In this document: positions 47,501 to 59,230 of the stretch, in pieces
Layout: each line of letters starts with the position of its first letter
How positions within the stretch are numbered: position 1 is the stretch's first letter
Origin: Aplectana chamaeleonis
Taxonomy: Eukaryota; Nematoda; Chromadorea; Rhabditida; Cosmocercidae
Reading direction: 5' to 3'
Assembly: GCA_029168955.1 (NCBI GenBank)
Contig: JAPDOI010000370.1
Location: 186,001 to 250,000, forward strand
Length of the DNA: 64,000 nt
The notes under the pieces: model-generated
Database searches by the model: none
Seen by the model: only the letters and a program-made list of their open reading frames with translations
Told to the model about the DNA's origin: nothing
Made by a program: the position numbers and the translations under genes

Positions 47501-50500
47501 TGTTCAAAAAGCCACACAGTTTCTGTACAGAGCGCGGCGAAGCGGCGCTTTGGCCGGGGTTTTCCTGATCGTGAGGAATTTAATTTGTTCAAAAAAGCCA
47601 CACAGTTTCTGTACAGAGCGCGGCGAAGCGGCGCTTTGGCCGGGGTTTTCCTGATCGTGAGGAATTTAATTTGTTCAAAAAAGCCACACAGTTTCCGTAC
47701 AGAGCGCGGCGAAGCGGCGCTTTGGCCGGGGGTTTCCTGATCGTGAGGAATTTAATTTGTTCAGAAAAGCCACACAGTTTCCGTACAGAGCGCGGCGAAG
47801 CGGCGCTTTGGCCGGGGTTTTCCTGATCGTGAGGAATTTAATTTGTTCAAAAAAGCCACACAGTTTCCGTACAGAGCGCGGCGAAGCGGCGCTTTGGCCG
47901 GGGTTTTCCTGATCGTGAGGAATTTAATTTGTTCAAAAAAGCCACACAGTTTCCGTACAGAGCGCGGCGAAGCGGCGCTTTGGCCGGGGTTTTCCTGATC
48001 GTGAGGAATTTAATTTGTTCAAAAAAGCCACACAGTTTCCGGACAGAGCGCGGCGAAGCGGCGCTTTGGCCGGGGTTTTCCTGATCGTGAGGAATTTAAT
48101 TTGTTCAAAAAAGCCACACAGTTTCCGTACAGAGCGCGGCGAAGCGGCGCTTTGGCCGGGGTTTTCCTGATCGTGAGGAATTTAATTTGTTCAAAAAAGC
48201 CACACAGTTTCCGGACAGAGCGCGGCGAAGCGGCGCTTTGGCCGGGGTTTTCCTGATCGTGAGGAATTTAATTTGTTCAACAAAGCCACACAGTGTCCGG
48301 ACAGAGCGCGGCGAAGCGGCGCTTTGGCCGGGGTTTTCCTGATCGTGAGGAATTTAATTTGTTCAAAAAGCCACACAGTTTCCGCACAGACCGCGGCGAA
48401 GCTCCGCCTTGTCCTGGGTTTTGCTGATCGTGAGGAATTTAATTTGTTCAAAAAGGCCACACAGTTTCCGGACAGAGCGCGGCGAAGCGGCTCTTTGGCC
48501 GGGGTTTTCCTGATCGTGAGGAATTTAATTTGTTCAACAAAGCCACACAGTTTCCGGACAGAGCGCGGCGAAGCGGCTCTTTGGCCGGGGGTTTCCTGAT
48601 CGTGAGGAATTTTATTTGTTCAAAAAAGCCACACAGTTTCCGTACAGAGCGCGGCGAAACGGCGCTTTGGCCGGGGGTTTCCTGATCGTGAGGAATTTAA
48701 TTTGTTCAAAAAAGCCAAACAGTTTCCGGACAGAGCGCGGCGAAGCGGCGCTTTGGCCGGGGGTTTCCTGATCGTGAGGAATTTAATTTGTTCAAAAGCC
48801 ACACAGTTTCCGTACAGAGCGCGGCGAAGCGGCGCTTTGGCCGGGGTTTTCCTGATCGTGAGGAATTTAATTTGTTCAAAAAAGCCACACAGTTTCCGGA
48901 CAGAGCGCGGCGAAGCGGCTCTTTGGCCGGGGTTTTCCTGATCGTGAGGAATTTAATTTGTTCAAAAAAGCCACACAGTTTCCGTACAGAGCGCGGCGAA
49001 GCGGCTCTTTGGCCGGGGTTTTCCTGATCGTGAGGAATTTAATTTGTTCAACAAAGCCACACAGTTTCCGGACAGAGCGCGGCAAAGCGGCGCTTTGGCC
49101 GGGGTTTTCCTGATCGTGAGGAATTTAATTTGTTCAAAAAAGCCACACAGTTTCCGGACAGAGCGCGGCGAAGCGGCGCTTTGGCCGGGGTTTTCCTGAT
49201 CGTGAGGAATTTAATTTGTTCAAAAAAGCCACACAGTTTCCGTACAGAGCGCGGCGAAGCGGCGCTTTGGCCGGGGTTTTCCTGATCGTGAGGAATTTAA
49301 TTTGTTCAAAAAAGCCACACAGTTTCCGTACAGAGCGCGGCGAAGCGGCGCTTTGGCCGGGGTTTCCTGATCGTGAGGAATTTAATTTGTTCAAAAAGCC
49401 ACACAGTTTCCGGACAGAGCGCGGCGAAGCGGCTCTTTGGCCGGGGTTTTCCTGATCGTGAGGAATTTAATTTGTTCAAAAAAGCCACACAGTTTCCGGA
49501 CAGAGCGCCACGAAGCGGCGCTTTGGCCGGGGTTTTCCTGATCGTGAGGAATTTAATTTGTTCAAAAAAGCCACACAGTTTCCGTACAGAGCGCCACGAA
49601 GCGGCGCTTTGGCCGGGGTTTTCCTGATCGTGAGGAATTTAATTTTTTCAAAAAAGCCACACAGTTTCCGTACAGAGCGCGGCGAAGCGGCTCTTTGGCC
49701 GGGGTTCTCCTGATCGTGAGGAATTTAATTTTTTCAAAAAAGCCACACAGTTTCCGTACAGAGCGCGGCGAAGCGGCTCTTTGGCCGGGGTTTTCCTGAT
49801 CGTGAGGAATTTAATTTTTTCAAAAAAGCCACACAGTTTCCGTACAGAGCGCGGCGAAGCGGCTCTTTGGCCGGGGGTTTCCTGATCGTGAGGAATTTAA
49901 TTTGTTCAAAAAGCCACACAGTTTCCGGACAGAGCGCGGCGAAGCGGCGCTTTGGCCGGGGTTTTCCTGATCGTGAGGAATTTAATTTGTTCAAAAAAGC
50001 CACACAGTTTCCGGACAGAGCGCGGCGAAGCGGCGCTTTGGCCGGGGGTTTCCTGATCGTGAGGAATTTAATTTGTTCAGAAAAGCCACACAGTTTCCGT
50101 ACAGAGCGCGGCGAAGCGGCGCTTTGGCCGGGGTTTTCCTGATCGTGAGGAATTTAATTTGTTCAAAAAAGCCACACAGTTTCCGTACAGAGCGCGGCGA
50201 AGCGGCGCTTTGGCCGGGGTTTTCCTGATCGTGAGGAATTTAATTTGTTCAAAAAAGCCACACAGTTTCCGGACAGAGCGCGGCGAAGCGGCGCTTTGGC
50301 CGGGGTTTTCCTGATCGTGAGGAATTTAATTTGTTCAAAAAGGCCACACAGTTTCCGGACAGAGCGCGGCGAAGCGGCGCTTTGGCCGTGGTTTTCCTGA
50401 TCGTGAGGAATTTAATTTGTTCAAAAAGCCACACAGTTTCCGTACAGAGCGCGGCGAAGCGGCGCTTTGGCCGGGTTTTCCTGATCGTGAGGAATTTAAT

Positions 50501-53500
50501 TTGTTCAAAAAGCCACACAGTTTCCGGACAGAGCGCGGCGAAGCGGCTCTTTGGCCGGGGTTTTCCTGATCGTGAGGAATTTAATTTGTTCAAAAAAGCC
50601 ACACAGTTTCCGTACAGAGCGCGGCGAAGCGGCGTTTTGGCCGGGGGTTTCCTGATAGTGAGGAATTTAATTTGTTCAGAAAAGCCACACAGTTTCCGTA
50701 CAGAGCGCGGCGAAGCGGCGCTTTGGCCGGGGTTTTCCTGATCGTGAGGAATTTAATTTGTTCAAAAAAGCCACACAGTTTCCGGACAGAGCGCGGCGAA
50801 GCGGCTCTTTGGCCGGGGGTTTCCTGATCGTGAGGAATTTAATTTGTTCGAAAAAGCCACACAGTTTCCGTACAGAGCGCGGCGAAGCGGCGCTTTGGCC
50901 GGGGTTTTCCTGATCGTGAGGAATTTAATTTGTTCAAAAAAGCCACACAGTTTCCGTACAGAGCGCGGCGAAGCGGCGCTTTGGCCGGGGGTTTCCTGAT
51001 CGTGAGGAATTTAATTTGTTCAAAAAAGCCACACAGTTTCCGGACAGAGCGCGGCGAAGCGGCGCTTTGGCCGGGGTTTTCCTGATCGTGAGGAATTTAA
51101 TTTGTTCAAAAAAGCCACACAGTTTCCGTACAGAGCGCGGCGAAGCGGCGCTTTGGCCGGGGTTTTCCTGATCGTGAGGAATTTAATTTGTTCAAAAAAG
51201 CCACACAGTTTCCGGACAGAGCGCGGCGAAGCGGCGCTTTGGCCGGGGTTTTCCTGATCGTGAGGAATTTAATTTGTTCAAAAAAGCCACACAGTTTCCG
51301 TACAGAGCGCGGCGAAGCGGCGCTTTGGCCGGGGTTTTCCTGATCGTGAGGAATTTAATTTGTTCAAAAAAGCCACACAGTTTCCGGACAGAGCGCGGCG
51401 AAGCGGCGCTTTGGCCGGGGTTTTCCTGATCGTGAGGAATTTAATTTGTTCAAAAAAGCCACACAGTTTCCGTACAGAGCGCGGCGAAGCGGCTCTTTGG
51501 CCGGGGTTTTCCTGATCGTGAGGAATTTAATTTGTTCAAAAAAGCCACACAGTTTCCGGACAGAGCGCGGCGAAGCGGCGCTTTGGCCGGGGGTTTCCTG
51601 ATCGTGAGGAATTTAATTTGTTCAAAAAAGCCACACAGTTTCCGGACAGAGCGCGGCGAAGCGGCGCTTTGGCCGGGGTTTTCCTGATCGTGAGGAATTT
51701 AATTTGTTCAAAAAAGCCACACAGTTTCCGTACAGAGCGCGGCGAAGCGGCGCTTTGGCCGGGGTTTTCCTGATCGTGAGGAATTTAATTTGTTCAAAAA
51801 AGCCACACAGTTTCCGGACAGAGCGCGGCGAAGCGGCGCTTTGGCCGGGGTTTTCCTGATCGTGAGGAATTTAATTTGTTCAAAAAGCCACACAGTTTCC
51901 GGACAGAGCGCGGCGAAGCGGCGCTTTGGCCGGGGTTTTCCTGATCGTGAGGAATTTAATTTGTTCAAAAAAGCCACACAGTTTCCGTACAGAGCGCGGC
52001 GAAGCGGCGCTTTGGCCGGGGTTTTCCTGATCGTGAGGAATTTAATTTGTTCAAAAAAGCCACACAGTTTCCGGACAGAGCGCGGCGAAGCGGCGCTTTG
52101 GCCGGGGTTTTCCTGACCGTAAGAGACTTAATTTGTTCAGAAAAGCCACACAGTTTCCGTACAGAGCGCGGCGAAGCGGCGCTTTGGCCGGGGTTTTCCT
52201 GATCGTGAGGAATTTAATTTGTTCAACAAAGCCACACAGTTTCCGGACAGAGCGCGGCGAAGCGGCTCTTTGGCCGGGGGTTTCCTGATCGTGAGGAATT
52301 TAATTTGTTAAAAAAGCCACACAGTTTCCGTACAGAGCGCGGCGAAGCGGCGCTTTGGCCGGGGTTTTCCTGATCGTGAGGAATTTAATTTGTTCAAAAA
52401 AGCCACACAGTTTCCGTACAGAGCGCGGCGAAGCGGCGCTTTGGCCGGGGTTTTCCTGATCGTGAGGAATTTAATTTGTTCAAAAAAGCCACACAGTTTC
52501 CGTACAGAGCGCGGCGAAGCGGCGCTTTGGCCGGGGTTTTCCTGATCGTGAGGAATTTAATTTGTTCAAAAAAGCCACACAGTTTCCGGACAGAGCGCGG
52601 CGAAGCGGCGCTTTGGCCGGGGGTTTCCTGATCGTGAGGAATTTAATTTGTTCAAAAAGCCACACAGTTTCCGGACAGAGCGCGGCGAAGCGGCGCTTTG
52701 GCCGGGGTTTTCCTGATCGTGAGGAATTTAATTTGTTCAAAAGCCACACAGTTTCCGTACAGAGCGCGGCGAAGCGGCGCTTTGGCCGGGGTTTTCCTGA
52801 TCGTGAGGAATTTAATTTGGTCAGAAAAGCCACACAGTTTCTGTACAGAGCGCGGCGAAGCGGCGCTTTGGCCGGGTTTTCCTGATCGTGAGGAATTTAA
52901 TTTGTTCAAAAAGCCACACAGTTTCCGGACAGAGCGCGGCGAAGCGGCGCTTTGGCCGGGGTTTTCCTGATCGTGAGGAATTTAATTTGTTCAAAAAAGC
53001 CACACAGTTTCCGTACAGAGCGCGGCGAAGCGGCGCTTTGGCCGGGGTTTTCCTGATCGTGAGGAATTTAATTTGTTCAAAAAAGCCACAGAGTTTCCGT
53101 ACAGAGCGCGGCAAAGCGGCGCTTTGGCCGGGGTTTTCCTGATCGTGAGGAATTTAATTTGTTCAAAAAAGCCACACAAATTCCGTACAGAGCGCGGCGA
53201 AGCGGCGCTTTGGCCGGGGTTTTCCTGATCGTGAGGAATTTAATTTGTTCAAAAAAGCCACACAGTTTCCGGACAGAGCGCGGCGAAGCGGCGCTTTGGC
53301 CGGGGGTTTCCTGATCGTGAGGAATTTAATTTGTTCAAAAAAGCCACACAGTTTCCGGACAGAGCGCGGCGAAGCGGCGCTTTGGCCGGGGGTTTCCTGA
53401 TCGTGAGGAATTTAATTTGTTCAAAAAAGCCACACAGTTTCCGTACAGAGCGCGGCGAAGCGGCGCTTTGGCCGGGGGTTTCCTGATCGTGAGGAATTTA

Positions 53501-56500
53501 ATTTGTTCAAAAAAGCCACACAGTTTCCGGACAGAGCGCGGCGAAGCGGCGCTTTGGCCGGGGGTTTCCTGATCGTGAGGAATTTAATTTGTTCAAAAAA
53601 GCCACACAGTTTCCGTACAGAGCGCGGCGAAGCGGCTCTTTGGCCGGGGTTTTCCTGATCGTGAGGAATTTAATTTGTTCAAAAAAGCCACACAGTTTCC
53701 GTACAGAGCGCGGCGAAGCGGCTCTTTGGCCGGGGGTTTCCTGATCGTGAGGAATTTAATTTGTTCAAAAAAGCCACACAGTTTCCGTACAGAGCGCGGC
53801 GAAGCGGCGCTTTGGCCGGGGTTTTCCTGATCGTGAGGAATTTAATTTGTTCAAAAAAGCCACACAGATTCCGTACAGAGCGCCACGAAGCGGCGCTTTG
53901 GCCGGGGTTTCCTGATCGTGAGGAATTTAATTTGTTCAAAAAGCCACACAGTTTCCGTACAGAGCGCGGCGAAGCGGCGCTTTGGCCGGGTTTCCTGATC
54001 GTGAGGAATTTAATTTGTTCAAAAAGCCACACAGTTTCCGTACAGAGCGCGGCGAAGCGGCGCTTTGGCCGGGGTTTCCTGATCGTGAGGAATTTAATTT
54101 GTTCAAAAAAGCCACACAGTTTCCGGACAGAGCGCGGCGAAGCGGCTCTTTGGCCGGGGGTTTCCTGATCGTGAGGAATTTAATTTGTTCAAAAAAGCCA
54201 CACAGTTTCCGGACAGAGCGCGGCGAAGCGGCTCTTTGGCCGTGGTTTTCCTGATCGTGAGGAATTTAATTTGTTCAAAAAAGCCACACAGTTTCCGGAC
54301 AGAGCGCGGCGAAGCGGCTCTTTGGCCGGGGGTTTCCTGATCGTGAGGAATTTAATTTGTTCAAAAGAGCCACACAGTTTCCGTACAGAGCGCGGCGAAG
54401 CGGCGCTTTGGCCGTGGTTTTCCTGATCGTGAGGAATTAAATTTGTTCAAAAAAGCCACACAGTTTCCGGACAGAGCGCGGCGAAGCGGCTCTTTGGCCG
54501 TGGTTTTCCTGATCGTGAGGAATTTAATTTGTTCAAAAAGCCACACAGTTTCCGGACAGAGCGCGGCGAAGCGGCGCTTTGGCCGGGGTTTTCCTGATCG
54601 TGAGGAATTTAATTTGTTCAAAAAGCCACACAGTTTCCGGACAGAGCGCGGCGAAGCGGCGCTTTGGCCGGGGTTTTCCTGATCGTGAGGAATTTAATTT
54701 GTTCAAAAAGCCACACAGTTTCCGGACAGAGCGCGGCGAAGCGGCGCTTTGGCCGGGGTTTTCCTGATCGTGAGGAATTTAATTTGTTCAAAAAAGCCAC
54801 ACAGTTTCCGTACAGAGCGCGGCGAAGCGGCGCTTTGGCCGGGGTTTTCCTGATCGTGAGGAATTTAATTTGTTCAAAAAAGCCACACAGTTTCCGGACA
54901 GAGCGCGGCGAAGCGGCGCTTTGGCCGGGGTTTTCCTGATCGTGAGGAATTTAATTTGTTCAAAAAAGCCACACAGTTTCCGGACAGAGCGCGGCGAAGC
55001 GGCCCTTTGGGCGGGGTTTTCCTGATCGTGAGGAATTTAATTTGTTCAAAAAAGCCACACAGTTTCCGGACAGAGCGCGGCGAAGCGGCGCTTTGGCCGG
55101 GGTTTTCCTGATCGTGAGGAATTTAATTTGTTCAAAAAAGCCACACAGTTTCCGGACAGAGCGCGGCGAAGCGGCTCTTTGGCCGGGGGTTTTCCTGATC
55201 GTGAGGAATTTAATTTGTTCAAAAAAGCCACACAGTTTCCGGACAGAGCGCGGCGAAGCGGCGCTTTGGCCGGGGTTTTCCTGATCGTGAGGAATTTAAT
55301 TTGTTCAAAAAAGCCACACAGTTTCCGGACAGAGCGCGGCGAAGCGGCGCTTTGGCCGGGGTTTTCCTGATCGTGAGGAATTTAATTTGTTCAAAAAAGC
55401 CACACAGTTTCCGGACAGAGCGCGGCGAAGCGGCGCTTTGGCCGGGGGTTTCCTGATCGTGAGGAATTTAATTTGTTCAAAAAAGCCACACAGTTTCCGG
55501 ACAGAGCGCGGCGAAGCGGCTCTTTGGCCGGGGGTTTCCTGATCGTGAGGAATTTAATTTGTTCAAAAAAGCCACACAGTTTCCGTACAGAGCGCGGCGA
55601 AGCGGCGCTTTGGCCGGGGTTTTCCTGATCGTGAGGAATTTAATTTGTTCAAAAAAGCCACACAGTTTCCGGACAGAGCGCGGCGAAGCGGCGCTTTGGC
55701 CGGGGTTTTCCTGATCGTGAGGAATTTAATTTGTTCAAAAAAGCCACACAGTTTCCGGACAGAGCGCGGCGAAGCGGCGCTTTGGCCGGGGTTTTCCTGA
55801 TCGTGAGGAATTTAATTTGTTCAAAAAAGCCACACAGTTTCCGGACAGAGCGCCACGAAGCGGCGCTTTGGCCGGGGTTTTCCTGATCGTGAGGAATTTA
55901 ATTTGTTCAAAAAAGCCACACAGTTTCCGTACAGAGCGCCACGAAGCGGCGCTTTGGCCGGGGTTTTCCTGATCGTGAGGAATTTAATTTGTTCAAAAAA
56001 GCCACACAGTTTCCGGACAGAGCGCCACGAAGCGGCGCTTTGGCCGGGGTTTTCCTGATCGTGAGGAATTTAATTTGTTCAAAAAAGCCACACAGTTTCC
56101 GGACAGAGCGCGGCGAAGCGGCGCTTTGGCCGGGGTTTTCCTGATCGTGAGGAATTTAATTTGTTCAAAAAAGCCACACAGTTTCCGTACAGAGCGCGGC
56201 GAAGCGGCGCTTTGGCCGGGGTTTTCCTGATCGTGAGGAATTTAATTTGTTCAAAAAAGCCACACAGTTTCCGTACAGAGCGCGGCGAAGCGGCGCTTTG
56301 GCCGGGGTTTTCCTGATCGTGAGGAATTTAATTTGTTAAAAAAGCCACACAGTTTCCGGACAGAGCGCGGCGAAGCGGCGCTTTGGCCGGGGTTTCCTGA
56401 CCGTGAGGAATTTAATTTGTTCAAAAAAGCCACACAGTTTCCGGACAGAGCGCGGCGAAGCGGCGCTTTGGCCGGGGTTTTCCTGATCGTGAGGAATTTA

Positions 56501-59230
56501 ATTTGTTCAAAAAAGCCACACAGTTTCCGGACAGAGCGCGGCGAAGCGGCTCTTTGGCCGGGGTTTTCCTGATCGTGAGGAATTTAATTTGTTCAAAAAA
56601 GCCACACAGTTTCCGGACAGAGCGCGGCGAAGCGGCTCTTTGGCCGGGGTTTTCCTGATCGTGAGGAATTTAATTTGTTCAAAAAAGCCACACAGTTTCC
56701 GGACAGAGCGCGGCGAAGCGGCGCTTTGGCCGGGGTTTTCCTGATCGTGAGGAATTTAATTTGTTCAAAAAGCCACACAGTTTCCGGACAGAGCGCGGCG
56801 AAGCGGCTCTTTGGCCGGGGTTTTCCTGATCGTGAGGAATTTTATTTGTTCAAAAAGCCACACAGTTTCCGGACAGAGCGCGGCGAAGCGGCGCTTTGGC
56901 CGGGGTTTTCCTGATCGTGAGGAATTTAATTTGTTCAAAAAAGCCACACAGTTTCCGGACAGAGCGCGGCGAAGCGGCGCTTTGGCCGGGGTTTTCCTGA
57001 TCGTGAGGAATTTAATTTGTTCAAAAAAGCCACACAGTTTCCGGACAGAGCGCGGCGAAGCGGCGCTCTGGCCGGGGTTTTCCTGATCGTGAGGAATTTA
57101 ATTTGTTCAAAAAGCCACACAGTTTCCGGACAGAGCGCGGCGAAGCGGCGCTTTGGCCGGGGTTTCCTGATCGTGAGGAATTTAATTTGTTCAAAAAGCC
57201 ACACAGTTTCCGGACAGAGCGCGGCGAAGCGGCGCTTTGGCCGGGGTTTTCCTGATCGTGAGGAATTTAATTTTTTCAAAAAAGCCACACAGTTTCCGTA
57301 CAGAGCGCGGCGAAGCGGCGCTTTGGCCGGGGTTTTCCTGATCGTGAGGAATTTAATTTGTTCAAAAAAGCCACACAGTTTCCGGACAGAGCGCCACGAA
57401 GCGGCGCTTTGGCCGGGGTTTTCCTGATCGTGAGGAATTTAATTTGTTCAAAAAAGCCACACAGTTTCCGGACAGAGCGCGGCGAAGCGGCGCTTTGGCC
57501 GGGGTTTTCCTGATCGTGAGGAATTTAATTTGTTCAAAAAAGCCACACAGTTTCCGTACAGAGCGCGGCGAAGCGGCGCTTTGGCCGGGGTTTTCCTGAT
57601 CGTGAGGAATTTAATTTGTTCAAAAAGCCACACAGTTTCCGTACAGAGCGCGGCGAAGCGGCGCTTTGGCCGGGGTTTTCCTGATCGTGAGGAATTTAAT
57701 TTGTTCAAAAAGCCACACAGTTTCCGGACAGAGCGCGGCGAAGCGGCGCTTTGGCCGGGTTTTCCTGATCGTGAGGAATTTAATTTGTTCAAAAAGCCAC
57801 ACAGTTTCCGTACAGAGCGCGGCGAAGCGGCGCTTTGGCCGGGGTTTCCTGATCGTGAGGAATTTAATTTGTTCAAAAAGCCACACAGTTTCCGGACAGA
57901 GCGCGGCGAAGCGGCGCTTTGGCCGGGGTTTTCCTGATCGTGAGGAATTTAATTTGTTCAAAAAAGCCACACAGTTTCCGGACAGAGCGCGGCGAAGCGG
58001 CGCTTTGGCCGGGGTTTCTGATCGTGAGGAATTTAATTTGTTCAAAAAGCCACACAGTTTCCGGACAGAGCGCGGCGAAGCGGCTCTTTGGCCGGGGTTT
58101 CCTGATCGTGAGGAATTTAATTTGTTCAAAAAGCCACACAGTTTCCGGACAGAGCGCGGCGAAGCGGCGCTTTGGCCGGGGTTTTCCTGATCGTGAGGAA
58201 TTTAATTTGTTCAAAAAGCCACACAGTTTTCGGACAGAGCGCGGCGAAGCGGCGCTTTGGCCGGGGTTTTCCTGATCGTGAGGAATTTAATTTGTTCAAA
58301 AAGCCACACAGTTTCCGGACAGAGCGCGGCGAAGCGGCGCTTTGGCCGGGGTTTTCCTGATCGTGAGGAATTTAATTTGTTCAAAAGCCACACAGTTTCC
58401 GGACAGAGCGCGGCGAAGCGGCTCTTTGGCCGGGGTTTCCTGATCGTGAGGAATTTAATTTGTTCAAAAAGCCACACAGTTTCCGGACAGAGCGCGGCGA
58501 AGCGGCGCTTTGGCCGGGGTTTTTCTGATCGTGAGGAATTTAATTTGTTCAAAAGCCACACAGTTTCCGTACAGAGCGCGGCGAAGCGGCGCGAGTTTCC
58601 TGATCGTGAGGAATTTAATTTGTTCAAAGCCACACGGTTCCGGACAGAGCGCGGCGAAGCGGCTCTTTGGCCGGGGTTTTCTGATCGTGAGAATTTAATT
58701 TGTTCAAAAGCCACACAGTTTCCGGACAGAGCGCGGCGAAGCGGCTCTTTGGCCGGGGTTTTCCTGATCGTGAGGAATTTAATTTGTTCAAAAAAGCCAC
58801 ACAGTTTCCGGACAGAGCGCGGCGAAGCGGCTCTATGGCCGGAGTTTTCCTGATCGTGAGGAATTTAATTTGTTCAAAAAAGCCACACAGTTTCCGGACA
58901 GAGCGCGGCGAAGCGGCGCTTTGGCCGGGGTTTTCCTGATCGTGAGGAATTTAATTTGTTCAAAAAAGCCACACAGTTTCCGGACAGAGCGCGGCGAAGC
59001 GGCGCTTTGGCCGGGGTTTTCCTGATCGTGAGGAATTTAATTTGTTCAAAAAGCCACACAGTTTTCGGACAGAGCGCGGCGAAGCGGCGCTTTGGCCGGG
59101 GTTTCCTGATCGTGAGGAATTTAATTTGTTCAAAAAGCCACACAGTTTCCGGACAGAGCGCGGCGAAGCGGCGCTTTGGCCGGGTTTTTCCTGATCGTGA
59201 GGAATTTAATTTGTTCAAAAGCCACACGGT
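29556..59230. repeat. Satellite B: 84-86 bp tandem array, ~350 monomers
   Basis: The monomer runs GGAATTTAATTTGTTCAAAA, A(A)GCCACACAGTTTCC, G(G/T)ACAGAGCGCGGCG, AAGCGGCGCTTTGGCCGGGG, TTTTCCTGATCGTGA. The usual length is 85 bp (five A) or 86 bp (six A). 84 bp forms lose one G or T in the GGGGTTTT run or one A. Common variants are CCGG/CCGT before ACAGAG, GGCGCTTT/GGCTCTTT, TTCAACAAAG and TTCAGAAAAG. All copies have the same orientation. Blocks of 85 bp monomers (e.g. 36.5-37.9, 42.0-43.3 and 43.7-45.0 kb) alternate with blocks of 86 bp monomers (e.g. 38.0-40.0 and 47.6-52.6 kb). Four of six frames lack stops in the 84 bp form, producing spurious open frames up to 286 codons; none is a gene. 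Confidence 0.96.

Noticed and set aside
29556..59230. CRISPR-like regular repeat
   Set aside because: Units are contiguous and nearly identical over their full length, with no unique spacers; this is a eukaryotic satellite.
29556..59230. Centromere-protein box (CENP-B type) in satellite monomers
   Set aside because: No match to the TTCG....A..CGGG pattern in the B or C monomers, and many nematodes are holocentric.
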